Below are positions 1 through 8,981 of a DNA stretch of 64,000 nucleotides, in pieces. The position numbers and the translations under genes were made by a program. The stretch covers positions 124,001-188,000 of the forward strand of contig NZ_JAIQWW010000001.1 in assembly GCF_020164455.1 (NCBI RefSeq). Reading direction: 5' to 3'. Source of the stretch: Phyllobacterium chamaecytisi (lineage in GTDB: Bacteria; Pseudomonadota; Alphaproteobacteria; Rhizobiales; Rhizobiaceae). The notes under the pieces were generated by a model. That model did no database searches, was not told where the DNA came from, and worked only from the letters and a program-made list of their open reading frames with translations. Each line of letters opens with the position of its first letter. Within the stretch, counting starts at the first letter, position 1.

Positions 1-114
1 AAGATCTCGCATGTGTCACCTATGGCCAAGGCGATGTTCGGTAAATCCATTGGCGACAGTTTCGTGCTGAATGATCGCGAGTGGGAGATAACGGCGATCG
101 ATACTGCACCTTGA
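1..114 (+). CDS. GreA/GreB-family transcription factor, C-terminal end (partial)
   Basis: The reading frame is open from base 1 to a TGA ending at 114. The 37 visible residues include VSPMAKAMFGKSIGDSF followed by a short beta-rich end. This matches the C-terminal FKBP-like domain of Gre transcript-cleavage factors, where a 'VSP.A.A..GK..GD' stretch is conserved. Gre factors bind stalled RNA polymerase and stimulate cleavage of backtracked RNA. The N-terminal coiled coil with its acidic tip lies outside the window, so GreA, GreB or a Rnk-like relative cannot be told apart. The gene converges on the doc gene. Confidence 0.6.
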   Translation, partial: KISHVSPMAKAMFGKSIGDSFVLNDREWEITAIDTAP

Positions 115-169
115 AGTTGAAATCTCAATTTAAGCAGTGAGACGCAAGAGATTCAATTTAAAGCGCTTT

Positions 170-553
170 TCATACCGGCTCGATGTGATCGCGGAAGAAG
201 GCCGCCGCGCCAGTTTCGTCAATTTCGCCAGCGGCGACGTTCATCACAAACGTGTAAAGTGTACCGGGATCGGCAGTCGGCACGTAGCCGTTGATCACGA
301 GGAAGGCGAGGGCTGCAGCGAGCGCCGTACGCTTGTTTCCATCGACAAAGGCATGGTTTCTGGCCAAGCCAAACATGTAAGCTCCGGCTAGCTCTGCTAT
401 GTCTGGATCGCCATAATTAGATTTGTTTTCGGCGCGAGCCAAAGCCGATTCGAGGGCATTTTCGTCTCTCAAACCGTGAGCTCCGCCATGACGATGCAAC
501 TGCTCCGCATGCATTGCTTCCACTGACAAGCGGGAAAGGAATTCCCAACTCAT
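170..553 (-). CDS. doc: Doc/Fic-family toxin (death on curing)
   Basis: This 127-residue protein has the Fic/Doc signature HAFVDGNKRTALAAA around residues 68-82. The invariant His, the anion-hole GN and the Arg are all present. The N-terminal stretch HRHGGAHGLRDENALESAL is also typical of Doc toxins. Characterised Doc proteins phosphorylate elongation factor Tu and arrest translation. The start overlaps the stop of the upstream antitoxin gene by 4 bases (ATGA), so the two are translationally coupled. Length is normal and no key residue is missing, so the toxin is probably functional. Confidence 0.92.
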   Translation of the reverse strand: MSWEFLSRLSVEAMHAEQLHRHGGAHGLRDENALESALARAENKSNYGDPDIAELAGAYMFGLARNHAFVDGNKRTALAAALAFLVINGYVPTADPGTLYTFVMNVAAGEIDETGAAAFFRDHIEPV

Positions 554-771
554 TCAGCAAGCTTTTGAAAAACGGTCTTGTACTTGTCCATCATTTTGCG
601 TGCGGCTTCCATCTGACGTTCGAACGAATCGTCAGTAGGCTTCAAAATTATGCCGTCGGCAGTTTGAATGACTTCCAGCTGATCTCCGGCCTTCAGATGG
701 TTCCTCTCAAGCACATCCTTCGGCAGGATAACCCCTTCCGAATTTCCGATTTTCCTCACGGTTACGTTCAT
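550..771 (-). CDS. AbrB/MazE-type antitoxin, partner of Doc
   Basis: A 73-residue protein starting MNVTVRKIGNSEGVILPKDV, the swapped-hairpin AbrB/MazE/SpoVT DNA-binding fold. The C-terminal half, from about residue 48, is charged and helical (FERQMEAARKMMDKY) and probably neutralises the toxin. It is first in a two-gene operon with doc and overlaps it by 4 bases. Classical Doc toxins pair with Phd-fold antitoxins, so this is a mixed pairing, which is also known elsewhere. An inverted repeat just upstream is a likely autoregulatory operator. Confidence 0.85.
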   Translation of the reverse strand: MNVTVRKIGNSEGVILPKDVLERNHLKAGDQLEVIQTADGIILKPTDDSFERQMEAARKMMDKYKTVFQKLAE

Positions 772-786
772 GGCCTTAACTCCGAT

Positions 787-806
787 GTTATAACGCGAGG
801 TATAAC
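787..806. promoter_or_regulatory. Candidate operator of the antitoxin-doc operon
   Basis: GTTATA and TATAAC form an inverted repeat separated by 8 bases, 16 bases upstream of the antitoxin start. The direct repeat TATAACG also occurs twice here. The position and symmetry suit autoregulation by the AbrB-type antitoxin. No binding data can be inferred from the sequence alone. Confidence 0.45.
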
Positions 807-843
807 GTAAGTGTACGACACATACAAGCTGGAGATTGTGGTC

Positions 844-1836
844 TTACAGCCAGCCCTTTTTGCGGAAGATCAGGAGCGGGATAACGGCTGAGGCAATCAT
901 CAGGGCGATGGCCATCGGATAGCCCCAGACCTCATCAAGTTCGGGCATGAAATGAAAGTTCATGCCGTAAATCGATGCGACGAGCGTCGGCGGCATGAAG
1001 GCGACAGCGGCGACGGAGAAGATCTTGATGATAGCGTTCTGCTCGATTGAGATGAGCCCAACGACCGTATCAAGCAGAAAGGTCACCTTGTTGGAAAGGA
1101 AATCGACATAGGTGCTCAACGATTGCGTGTCGCGCTCCAGCGACTTGATCGTGGCCCGTATATCCTTTTTGCCCAGGGCCTCTTCCGGAATGGCAGCCGT
1201 ATAAACGAGGAGGCGGCTGACGCCGGCGATGCTTTCCCGAATTTTGGAAAGAAACGCACCTTGAATACCGATATTGTTGAGACTGTCCCTGAAGTTCTTC
1301 GTTGTCATCGGCTTGTCATTTTCCGATCGCCGGAAGATCGCGTGGGAATTCACATCAATTTCACCAGCTACACCTTCGAGAATGTCTGCGATCCGGTCAG
1401 TCACGGCTTCGATCAATCCCAGCAGAATGCTGATGCCGCTGCATTTGGGTGTAATGAGACCGTTCCCCGGCTTGGTCGCGCGGCCAATGAACAGAATGAA
1501 AGCCTTCGGATCGGTATAGCGGACAGTGACAAGCAGCTTTCCTGTGAGAATGAAAGATACCGGAGCGATACCGTGATGTTTCAATTCGGTAGAGTGCAGG
1601 ATGGAGGCCGTCAGATATTGCGCGCCATTCTCAGCGTAGAAACGGCTGGATTCCTCGATCTCGATCATATCCTCGTGGGTCGGTATGGTCGCCTTGGTCC
1701 AGTTCTCAACCTGGACGTCCTCTTCATGGGTCGGGTTGATAAGGTCGATCCAGACTGCATTGGGTGGCAGATCGGCCCCCGCAAGAGCAGCACTAGGCAT
1801 CAGATAATCATCTTGCAGCGCGTAGACATAAATCAT
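844..1836 (-). CDS. corA: CorA-family magnesium/cobalt channel
   Basis: A 330-residue inner-membrane divalent cation channel. The large N-terminal cytoplasmic domain is followed by two C-terminal membrane helices. The first ends in the signature YGMNFHFMPE near residue 290, which forms the selectivity filter of CorA pentamers. The final residues are basic (FRKKGWL), as in other CorA proteins. Its start lies 1 base downstream of the mutase large-subunit stop on the same strand, so it may be co-transcribed as the last gene of that operon. CorA itself or a ZntB-like relative are the alternatives; the GMN motif is common to both. Confidence 0.9.
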   Translation of the reverse strand: MIYVYALQDDYLMPSAALAGADLPPNAVWIDLINPTHEEDVQVENWTKATIPTHEDMIEIEESSRFYAENGAQYLTASILHSTELKHHGIAPVSFILTGKLLVTVRYTDPKAFILFIGRATKPGNGLITPKCSGISILLGLIEAVTDRIADILEGVAGEIDVNSHAIFRRSENDKPMTTKNFRDSLNNIGIQGAFLSKIRESIAGVSRLLVYTAAIPEEALGKKDIRATIKSLERDTQSLSTYVDFLSNKVTFLLDTVVGLISIEQNAIIKIFSVAAVAFMPPTLVASIYGMNFHFMPELDEVWGYPMAIALMIASAVIPLLIFRKKGWL

Positions 1837-1837
1837 T

Positions 1838-3970
1838 TCACAATGAATCCAGCAAGGTATCGATCAGTTTCTCGGCGGCCTCGCCGATTACAGTGCCGGG
1901 AGGGAAAATAGCCGTTGCACCTGCCTTGAGGATCGCATCGAAGTCCTGCGGTGGTATGACACCGCCAACGATAATAAGAGTATCGTCCCGCTCGCGGCGT
2001 TTCAGCGCCTGCTTGAGTTCCGGTACGAGCGTCAGATGTCCAGCTGCCAGCGATGAGACGCCAACGATATCGACATTGCTCTCGATGGCGAGGTCCGCAA
2101 CTTCTTCAGGCGTCTGGAACATGGCGCCAACAATGACCTCGAATCCGAGATCACCGAAGGCAGTTGCTATGACCTTCTGACCGCGGTCGTGGCCGTCCTG
2201 GCCCATCTTTGCGACAAGAATACGAGGCTTCCTCCCCGTGCGTTTTTCGTAAGCAGCCGCTTTGGCTTCAACGCGGTCGATGACTTCGCTTTTCCCGGCT
2301 TCCTTGCGATAAACCCCGGAAATCGTGTGGATGTTGGCTACATGCCGCCCATAGGCCTTTTCCAGCGCCAACGATATCTCGCCAACCGTTGCGCGTGCCC
2401 GCGCTGCCTGGATCGCCAGGTCGAGCAGATTGCCTTTGCCCGCCTTCGCTGCTGCCGTCAGCGCAGACAAGGCTGCATCGACCGCGGCAACATTGCGCGT
2501 TCCCTTCAACTGCTGCAGCTTGGAAAGCTGGCGCGCGCGCACCTCCGCGTTGTCGACTTTCAACACGTCGACTTCCATATCCTCGGTCGGGCGATAGGAG
2601 TTGACGCCTATGACCGGTTGCCGGCCACTATCGATACGTGCTTGCGTGCGGGCTGCGGCGGCTTCGATGCGCATCTTCGGAATGCCCTGTTCGATGGCCT
2701 TGGCCATGCCGCCCAGCGCTTCTACCTCGTCGATGTGGGCGAGGGCACGGGCGGCAAGGTCATGCGTGAGCCGCTCGAGATAAAATGAACCGCCCCAGGG
2801 ATCGATTGTGCGCGTCGTGCCGGACTCCTTTTGCAAGACCAGCTGTGTACTGCGGGCTATGTGAGCCGAGTGATCGGTTGGAAGAGCCAGCGCTTCGTCG
2901 AAAGAATTGGTGTGCAGCGACTGCGTATGCCCCTGTGTCGAAGCCATGGCCTCGATCATGGTGCGCACGATATTGTTGTAAGGGTCCTGTGCCGTCAGCG
3001 ACCAGCCCGAGGTTTGCGAATGGGTGCGCAGCGAGAGCGAGCGCTCGTCCTTTGGATTGAAGTTCTTCTTCATCAGAACCGCCCAAAGCAGGCGCGCGGC
3101 ACGCAGCTTCGCAACTTCCATGAAGAAATTCATGCCGATCGCCCAGAAGAAGGAGAGGCGCGGTGCAAAACTATCGATGTCCTGACCAGCAGCAACACCC
3201 GCGCGCGCATATTCTATGCCGTCGGCGATGGTGTAGGCGAGCTCAAGGTCGGCGGTCGCCCCCGCTTCCTGCATGTGATAGCCGGAAATCGAGATCGAAT
3301 TGAACTTCGGCATGTTTTCTGACGTGTAGGAAAAGATGTCCGAGACAATTCGCATCGAAGGTTGCGGCGGGTAGATATACGTGTTGCGTACCATGAACTC
3401 CTTCAGAATATCGTTCTGAATGGTTCCGGCGAGCTGCTTTTGGCTGACGCCTTGTTCTTCGGCCGCAACGATGTAAAGCGCGAGGATTGGCAGCACTGCC
3501 CCGTTCATGGTCATGGAAACGGTCATTTCGCCAAGCGGAATACCGTCGAACAGCTGTTGCATATCGAGAATGGAATCGATGGCGACGCCCGCCATCCCGA
3601 CGTCGCCTGCGACACGCGGGTGATCACTGTCATAACCGCGATGGGTTGCCAGATCGAAAGCAACGGAAAGGCCTTTTTGGCCGGCGCCAAGATTGCGCCG
3701 GTAAAAGGCATTGGATTCCTCGGCTGTCGAGAAGCCGGCATATTGCCGGATCGTCCAGGGCTGCTGGACGTACATCGTCGGGTAGGGACCACGGATAAAT
3801 GGCGCGGCACCGGGAAAGCTGTCCAGATGCGGCAGCCCGCGCAGCGCCGCATCGCCATAGGAGCGCTTGACCTGGATACCCTCAGGCGTGATCCAGGCTG
3901 CGGCCTCCGGCGTTGGGGCGAGGGGCTTCGGCTCTTGCCAATCGATCTTGGTGAAATCCGGAATTCTCAT
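1838..3970 (-). CDS. scpA: Methylmalonyl-CoA mutase, large (B12-binding) subunit
   Basis: About 710 residues. An N-terminal TIM-barrel domain contains the substrate region [19 protein letters not shown], and a C-terminal cobalamin-binding domain carries the DxHxxG motif in [11 protein letters not shown] near residue 590. The enzyme interconverts (R)-methylmalonyl-CoA and succinyl-CoA with adenosylcobalamin, linking propionyl-CoA and, in rhizobia, polyhydroxybutyrate metabolism to the TCA cycle (rhizobial name bhbA). I start it at 3970 ([11 protein letters not shown]), one base after the small-subunit stop. A longer frame reaches 3997 but only overlaps the upstream gene. It forms an operon with the small subunit. 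Confidence 0.95.
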   Translation of the reverse strand: MRIPDFTKIDWQEPKPLAPTPEAAAWITPEGIQVKRSYGDAALRGLPHLDSFPGAAPFIRGPYPTMYVQQPWTIRQYAGFSTAEESNAFYRRNLGAGQKGLSVAFDLATHRGYDSDHPRVAGDVGMAGVAIDSILDMQQLFDGIPLGEMTVSMTMNGAVLPILALYIVAAEEQGVSQKQLAGTIQNDILKEFMVRNTYIYPPQPSMRIVSDIFSYTSENMPKFNSISISGYHMQEAGATADLELAYTIADGIEYARAGVAAGQDIDSFAPRLSFFWAIGMNFFMEVAKLRAARLLWAVLMKKNFNPKDERSLSLRTHSQTSGWSLTAQDPYNNIVRTMIEAMASTQGHTQSLHTNSFDEALALPTDHSAHIARSTQLVLQKESGTTRTIDPWGGSFYLERLTHDLAARALAHIDEVEALGGMAKAIEQGIPKMRIEAAAARTQARIDSGRQPVIGVNSYRPTEDMEVDVLKVDNAEVRARQLSKLQQLKGTRNVAAVDAALSALTAAAKAGKGNLLDLAIQAARARATVGEISLALEKAYGRHVANIHTISGVYRKEAGKSEVIDRVEAKAAAYEKRTGRKPRILVAKMGQDGHDRGQKVIATAFGDLGFEVIVGAMFQTPEEVADLAIESNVDIVGVSSLAAGHLTLVPELKQALKRRERDDTLIIVGGVIPPQDFDAILKAGATAIFPPGTVIGEAAEKLIDTLLDSL

Positions 3971-3971
3971 T

Positions 3972-5414
3972 TTATTCAGAGGCCTGCAAGGTTTCATCGA
4001 TGCGCGGGAAAGTTAGCGGTTCGCAATGAACGACGCCATCCGTCGGCAAAGGCATGTGGGGTGCATCAAGCACGGTGACAGGTCGTTCTCGCCGGGCCGG
4101 GAAAAGCGTTGTGCCCACGATGGCACGTTTGCCGGAAAGGTATTCCTCTGTTCGGGCATTCCGGGCCGCGATGATACGAGCCTGGAACTTGCCATCGACA
4201 AGGCTTTGCAAAATGCCGCCGTCTTGTTCAAGCGCCTGAAATTCCTTCCATGCCGCCTCACAGAGATTCTCCGTCAGACTTTCCACCGCACCAGAACCGC
4301 AAGCCGGATCGGCAACGAAGGCCAGATTGCTTTCTTCCGCAATGACGAGCTGTGTGTTGCGGGCAAGGCGCCGCGCAAAGGCATCAGGCAAGCCATGGGC
4401 AATCGTATGGGGCAAAACCGCAATCGAATCTGCACCGCCGGCAGCCGCAGCGAAGCCTGCAATCGTGTTGCGCAATATATTGGTTTCGGGATCGAGCCTC
4501 GTGATCATCCGGTATGATGTTTCGGCATGGATCGTTGCCTGCGAGGGGCGCATGCTACCGCAAGCCTCCTGCAAACGCGCCCACAGACGCCGCAAAGCCC
4601 GAATCTTGGCGATCGAAAGGAACTGATCCTGGTCGACCGAGAGTGCAAAACCGATATGTGGAGCAGCATAGACAATGGGCTGACGCGCCTCTTCGAACAG
4701 CCGGAAATGGCCAGTGGTGATGGACAACATCGCACCGAGTTCTTGCGCCTCTGTGGCACCCGCATTGTGGTAGACGCGGCCGTCCGCCTCAAGCACGATT
4801 CCAGGCAGATCGGATGAGAAAAAGCCCGAAAGCGATTGTGGCAGCGAGGCTTTCAGCGCTGCAAGGCTCATGCGCAGACGGCCCGTTCCGGCCAGAGTGG
4901 CAGCGGGATCGATGCCAAGCGAGAAGCTCAGCGTCTTCGGATTGACATCGCGGGGACGCATGTAATCCACGAACCAGTCGGCACAGGCACGGCTTTTCGG
5001 ATGCACGTCCATGCGCAGATGGATCATGTCGAGATGAACGCCATAGAGCACCTTGTCGACGGCTTCACGCGTCGAGGGGAGGCCATAGCCGAAAGCATTC
5101 GGGGCGCCCTCGAACACCAGAGCAATGCCGGTAGCTCCGTTCTCCAGTTCTTCCAACAGCTGCCTGTTGGCACGAACCGGATCCGGATCATCGATCCGCT
5201 GGACGATATGCCAAGGCTTCGAAGGATTCTTTCGCGGGGTCAGCAATGCGTTGCGGCGGCGTTCATAGAGAGGTTCGATGGCGATAGCATCGTCTGTCTT
5301 CGAGATCAGGGATTCATCGAAATCCGCGCCTTTGAGGGCTTTTTGCGCAAGTTTAACCCAGCCATCCCGGTCAATCGGCGCAAATTCAGTTTGCTTGAGC
5401 AGTGACGCGTCCAT
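3972..5414 (-). CDS. Methylmalonyl-CoA mutase, small subunit
   Basis: A 480-residue paralogue of the large subunit's barrel domain. It includes [20 protein letters not shown], the counterpart of the large-subunit substrate loop. It stops before any DxHxxG motif, so like other small subunits it lacks the cobalamin-binding domain and serves as the non-catalytic partner of the heterodimer. It lies directly upstream of the large-subunit gene with one base between stop and start. The promoter should lie in the roughly 190 bases separating it from the divergent SDR gene. I saw no B12 riboswitch there. Confidence 0.9.
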   Translation of the reverse strand: MDASLLKQTEFAPIDRDGWVKLAQKALKGADFDESLISKTDDAIAIEPLYERRRNALLTPRKNPSKPWHIVQRIDDPDPVRANRQLLEELENGATGIALVFEGAPNAFGYGLPSTREAVDKVLYGVHLDMIHLRMDVHPKSRACADWFVDYMRPRDVNPKTLSFSLGIDPAATLAGTGRLRMSLAALKASLPQSLSGFFSSDLPGIVLEADGRVYHNAGATEAQELGAMLSITTGHFRLFEEARQPIVYAAPHIGFALSVDQDQFLSIAKIRALRRLWARLQEACGSMRPSQATIHAETSYRMITRLDPETNILRNTIAGFAAAAGGADSIAVLPHTIAHGLPDAFARRLARNTQLVIAEESNLAFVADPACGSGAVESLTENLCEAAWKEFQALEQDGGILQSLVDGKFQARIIAARNARTEEYLSGKRAIVGTTLFPARRERPVTVLDAPHMPLPTDGVVHCEPLTFPRIDETLQASE

Positions 5415-5602
5415 GCTTTCTCCCTGTTGCGCGCATTCTTTTCGCGACTTTAGGAGGAGTCATGCTGCTTCGCAACAAAGCAAAGTGCCGCTGGCGCAAC
5501 TTATTGAAAACTAGTGATTTTTCATTAAATCCGGTTTCGGGTGGCTGGAGCGGAGCGGGCGTGAAAGGCTGGCGTCAACTTCAAACGCGAAAGGTCAAAA
5601 TA

Positions 5603-6367
5603 ATGAACATGTTAATTGGAAAGACGGCCATCGTGACCGGCGCGAGTTCTGGCATCGGTTATGAAACAGCAAGGCTCTTTGCTGGCGAAGGCGCGAATGT
5701 CATCGTGGCCGCAAGACGCCAGCATGAGCTTGACAAGTTGGTCGCAGCGATCGAATGGGACGGTGGAAAAGCCATCGCTCTGGCCGGTGACGTCCGCGAT
5801 GAAGCCTATGCCAAGTCATTGGTTGAATTGGCGGAAAGCACCTTTGGCGGGCTCGACATCGCCTTCAACAATGCCGGCGCAAATGGAGAAATGGGACCGA
5901 CGTCGGACGTCTCGCTCGAAGGCTGGCAGGAGGCGCTGAACGTCAATCTCACGGGCGCTTTCCTCGGAGCGAAATACCAGATCCCTGCGATGCAGAGACG
6001 CGGCGGTGGCTCGCTGATCTTCACGTCGACCTTTGTCGGCTACACGGTGGGAATGCCGGGCACTGCGGCCTACGCAGCCAGCAAGGCAGGGGTTATCGGT
6101 CTTATGAAGACACTCGCCGCAGAGCTTGGTCCGCAAGGGATCAGAGTGAATGCGATTCTGCCCGGCGGAACCGCGACCAGCATGGCAGAGGCCTGGGTCG
6201 ATACGCCGGAGAAGCTTGCTTTTGTTGAGGGATTACATGCGCTTAAGCGACGGGCAACACCGGGAGAAATCGCCAGGTCAGTGCTCTATCTCGCGTCCGA
6301 TGCTTCGAGTTTTACCACGGGCTCGGCCATGTTGGTCGATGGCGGTGTCTCGATCAACCGGACCTGA
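5603..6367 (+). CDS. SDR-family NAD(P)-dependent oxidoreductase
   Basis: A 254-residue classical short-chain dehydrogenase. It shows the cofactor motif TGASSGIG at residues 12-19, NNAG, the catalytic YAASK, and the C-terminal LVDGGVS seen in FabG-like members. Substrate is unknown. Start 5603 is chosen because the frame upstream (open to 5402) has no homology, while an AAGG sits 8 bases before this ATG. An alternative ATG lies six bases later. It is divergent from the mutase operon and followed by a clear hairpin. Confidence 0.88.
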   Translation: MNMLIGKTAIVTGASSGIGYETARLFAGEGANVIVAARRQHELDKLVAAIEWDGGKAIALAGDVRDEAYAKSLVELAESTFGGLDIAFNNAGANGEMGPTSDVSLEGWQEALNVNLTGAFLGAKYQIPAMQRRGGGSLIFTSTFVGYTVGMPGTAAYAASKAGVIGLMKTLAAELGPQGIRVNAILPGGTATSMAEAWVDTPEKLAFVEGLHALKRRATPGEIARSVLYLASDASSFTTGSAMLVDGGVSINRT

Positions 6368-6374
6368 AAACAAA

Positions 6375-6398
6375 AACGCGCGCCGAAAAGCGCGCGTT
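6375..6398. terminator. Hairpin terminator between convergent genes
   Basis: AACGCGCG and CGCGCGTT form an 8-bp GC-rich stem with an 8-base loop. It lies 8 bases after the SDR stop codon and between two converging genes, so it could act in both directions. Confidence 0.65.
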
Positions 6399-6420
6399 CA
6401 GGATTGGCGACGAGGCCGGC

Positions 6421-6786
6421 TTAAACGAACTGGCTCAGACCCGGAATGGAATTCACCACCTCGTCAACTGGTCCACTGCCGGCTTTTTCACGAGCAAAAG
6501 CAATGGTTTCCTTGGAAATGCCGGTGATTTCGCCCATGCCAAGGCCAATGCCCATCAGCTTGGAACCGAGGCCCATGACGCCCGGCATCAGGCCGGAAAG
6601 TCCGCCGCCGCTATTGTTGGCTTCGGCAATGGCAGCTTCAGCGCCGGGAACGCCGGCAATCAACTGGTCAACCTTGTCGGCTGGCGCTTCTTTCTGCAGA
6701 AATGCCAGAATGAGGCCAACAGCCTTGCGAGCGGTATCCGGATCGGTGCCGACATTGGCGGAAATGCGCGCGATAAGTTCGTCCAT
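6421..6786 (-). CDS. Small conserved protein, DUF2267/DUF2780-like
   Basis: A 121-residue soluble protein with no signal peptide. The N-terminal half is a helical bundle (MDELIARISANVGTDPDTAR; LAFLQKEAPADKVDQLI). A glycine-rich middle follows (NNSGGGLSGLMPGVMG), then a short helical end. The pattern resembles DUF2267 or DUF2780 proteins, a weak assignment made by eye. I chose the start at 6786 because GGGAG lies 10 bases upstream of it; the open frame extends 63 bases further without support. No operon partner. Confidence 0.6.
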   Translation of the reverse strand: MDELIARISANVGTDPDTARKAVGLILAFLQKEAPADKVDQLIAGVPGAEAAIAEANNSGGGLSGLMPGVMGLGSKLMGIGLGMGEITGISKETIAFAREKAGSGPVDEVVNSIPGLSQFV

Positions 6787-6888
6787 TAGTCTAATCTCCC
6801 GTCTGATATGAATTACGTTTACGTAATATGCGGGAATATTCCTCCGCACAAGCGCTTAAGTCAATCTGGATCATTCTATCAACCCAAG

Positions 6889-7028
6889 GTGTGAATTGAT
6901 ATTCGCGCCATAACGGTCTGCAAACGGCACTTTTCTGTGATCCGGTGCTCACGTACTTCAAGTACGCTCCGCTCCGGTTCTCGAAAAACACCGTTTTCGC
7001 CGCGTCATGATCGCGAATCTCAACACAC
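6889..7028 (+). repeat. Long-hairpin intergenic repeat, copy 1
   Basis: The core TCCGGTGCTCACGTAC ... GTACGCTCCGCTCCGG lies at about 6941-6976. Outside it two arms pair imperfectly (GTGTGAATT...CATAACGG against GTCATGATCGCGAATCTCAACACAC), giving one long stem of about 140 bp. It lies in a 475-base gap between two divergent genes. Its arms share sequence with copy 5 at 45.8 kb. The rest of this gap (7029-7261) shows no gene, only likely promoter sequence for the ATPase. Confidence 0.85.
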
Positions 7029-7261
7029 CTTCGTACAATCAAATTGCAATCGGACGATGAAATTCCTGCGCCAGATTCGCACTTTCTTGCATGGGAATCA
7101 CGGAGTCTTGTGCAGGAATCGTATTTTTCTGTTCCATTTGCATTCCGGAAGTTGCCGGGCGTCTGCAATTTTCCGGACGCGATAAAGCCTTGGCCATTGT
7201 CGCGTGGAGTTTGGCTGTTTATACCGTGGATAAAGTGACCGTCGCGACGAGGACGAACGAC

Positions 7262-8791
7262 ATGGCCGATGACAGTATTTTCCTTGGTGCAAGCCGCAAG
7301 CCCGACGATACCTACCAGCAGGCAGAATCCTTGCTGCTGAAATTCGGGAACCGGCATGGCCTGGTCACTGGCGCAACCGGTACGGGTAAGACAGTCACGC
7401 TACAAGTACTGGCTGAAGGCTTTTCGAAAGCCGGTGTTCCGGTTTTCTGCGCCGACATCAAAGGCGATCTTTCGGGCATCGGCGCCAAGGGCGAAGACAA
7501 GGATTTTCTCGTCAAGCGTGCCGCTGATGTCAAACTCGATCCTTACGAGCATTCGGCCTCGCCGGTGATCTTCTGGGATATTTTCGGCGAGCAGGGACAC
7601 CCGATTCGCGCCACGATCTCGGAAATGGGTCCCTTGCTGCTCTCGCGCCTGATGAACCTGACGGAAGCGCAGGAAGGCGTGCTGAACATTGCTTTCAAGA
7701 TCGCCGACGAGGAGGGGCTGCTCCTGCTCGACATGAAGGATTTGCAGTCGCTGCTCGTCAATATCGCGGAACGCGCCGAAGAAATCTCCGCCCGCTACGG
7801 CAATGTCACGAAACCTTCGGTCGGTGCGATCCAGCGCTCGCTCCTGGTGCTGGAACAGCAGGGCGGCACGAAATTCTTCGGCGAGCCGGCGCTGAAGATC
7901 GCCGACATCATGCGCACGGACACAAATGGCCGCGGTCTGGTCAGCGTCCTTGCGGCCGACAAGCTGATGATGAACCCGCGGCTCTATTCGACGTTCCTGC
8001 TTTGGCTGTTGTCGGAACTCTTCGAGGAACTGCCGGAAATCGGCGATCCGGAAAAGCCGCGCCTGGTGTTCTTCTTCGACGAGGCGCACCTGCTCTTCAA
8101 CGAAGCGCCGAAAGCGCTGCTGACCCGCGTCGAGCAGGTGGTGCGCCTGATCCGTTCCAAGGGCGTGGGCGTGTTTTTCATCTCGCAAAACCCGCTGGAC
8201 GTGCCGGAAACGGTGCTGGCGCAGCTCGGCAACCGCGTGCAGCATGCCTTGCGTGCCTATACACCGCGCGAGCAGAATGCAGTGAAAACCGCTGCAGACA
8301 CCTTCCGCGCCAACCCCGCCTTCAACACGTTCGAAGCGATCACCAATCTCGCCACCGGCGAGGCGCTGGTTTCGACGCTGGCCGACAAGGGCGTTCCGTC
8401 CATGGTGCAGCGGACGTTGATCCGCCCGCCGGCAGGACGCATCGGGCCGCTGACCAGCGACGAACGCCAGACACTGATCAATGCAAGCCCGGTAGCTGGC
8501 CTCTATGACGAGATGGTCGACCGCGAATCCGCCTACGAGCTTTTGCAGAAGAAGGCGCAACAGACAAAGACCGAAGCGGAGGCGGCGCAGGAGGCCAGCG
8601 CCGATAGCACGGGCGGTTGGCGGCTGCCCGATTTCCTTGGCGGCGAACCAAAGACTGGCCCGCGCGGCGGCCAGGTGAGAGGCCGCCAGACCGTGGCCGA
8701 AGCCGCGATGAAATCCGTCGTCCGCTCAGTCGGGGGGTCGCTCGGCCGCGCGCTGGTGCGCGGGATATTGGGTAGCCTCAGCCGGCGGTGA
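7262..8791 (+). CDS. HerA-like ATPase, DUF853 family
   Basis: A 509-residue P-loop ATPase of the HerA/FtsK superfamily. Walker A is GATGTGKTVTLQ near residues 36-47 and Walker B is LVFFFDEAHLLF near residue 270, followed by IRSKGVGVFFISQNP. Bacterial DUF853 proteins are of this length; their role is not established, with DNA translocation or processing inferred from the fold. Start 7262 (MADDSIFLGASR) has GAGGA 10 bases upstream; the open frame runs back to 7091 into non-homologous sequence. It stands alone. The C-terminal tail is Arg/Gly-rich. Confidence 0.85.
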   Translation: MADDSIFLGASRKPDDTYQQAESLLLKFGNRHGLVTGATGTGKTVTLQVLAEGFSKAGVPVFCADIKGDLSGIGAKGEDKDFLVKRAADVKLDPYEHSASPVIFWDIFGEQGHPIRATISEMGPLLLSRLMNLTEAQEGVLNIAFKIADEEGLLLLDMKDLQSLLVNIAERAEEISARYGNVTKPSVGAIQRSLLVLEQQGGTKFFGEPALKIADIMRTDTNGRGLVSVLAADKLMMNPRLYSTFLLWLLSELFEELPEIGDPEKPRLVFFFDEAHLLFNEAPKALLTRVEQVVRLIRSKGVGVFFISQNPLDVPETVLAQLGNRVQHALRAYTPREQNAVKTAADTFRANPAFNTFEAITNLATGEALVSTLADKGVPSMVQRTLIRPPAGRIGPLTSDERQTLINASPVAGLYDEMVDRESAYELLQKKAQQTKTEAEAAQEASADSTGGWRLPDFLGGEPKTGPRGGQVRGRQTVAEAAMKSVVRSVGGSLGRALVRGILGSLSRR

Positions 8792-8981
8792 GCGCCGGTT
8801 TGCTATTTGCACGATTAAATTGTCAATCTAACAATCGGAAATTGTGTGTTTTTTTGCAACATGCATATTAATTAACCGTGCCTCGAATTCAGGCAGTTGA
8901 CACGACGGCATACAACCGCAAAGTCCTGCCAACTATATTATTGCACTTCATATTGCCTGATTTTTTTAAAGGACGATTTTC

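Noticed and set aside
1123..5405. Several long plus-strand frames opposite corA and the mutase genes
   Set aside because: All are antisense shadows of strongly conserved genes with matching codon periodicity on the minus strand.
5415..5602. B12 riboswitch upstream of the methylmalonyl-CoA mutase operon
   Set aside because: The interval is short and lacks a B12-box-like sequence; nothing supports a riboswitch.
7029..7261. Direct repeat-like GCATGGGAATC / GTGCAGGAATCG upstream of the HerA-like gene
   Set aside because: Too short and imperfect, with no symmetry or spacing that would mark a regulatory site.
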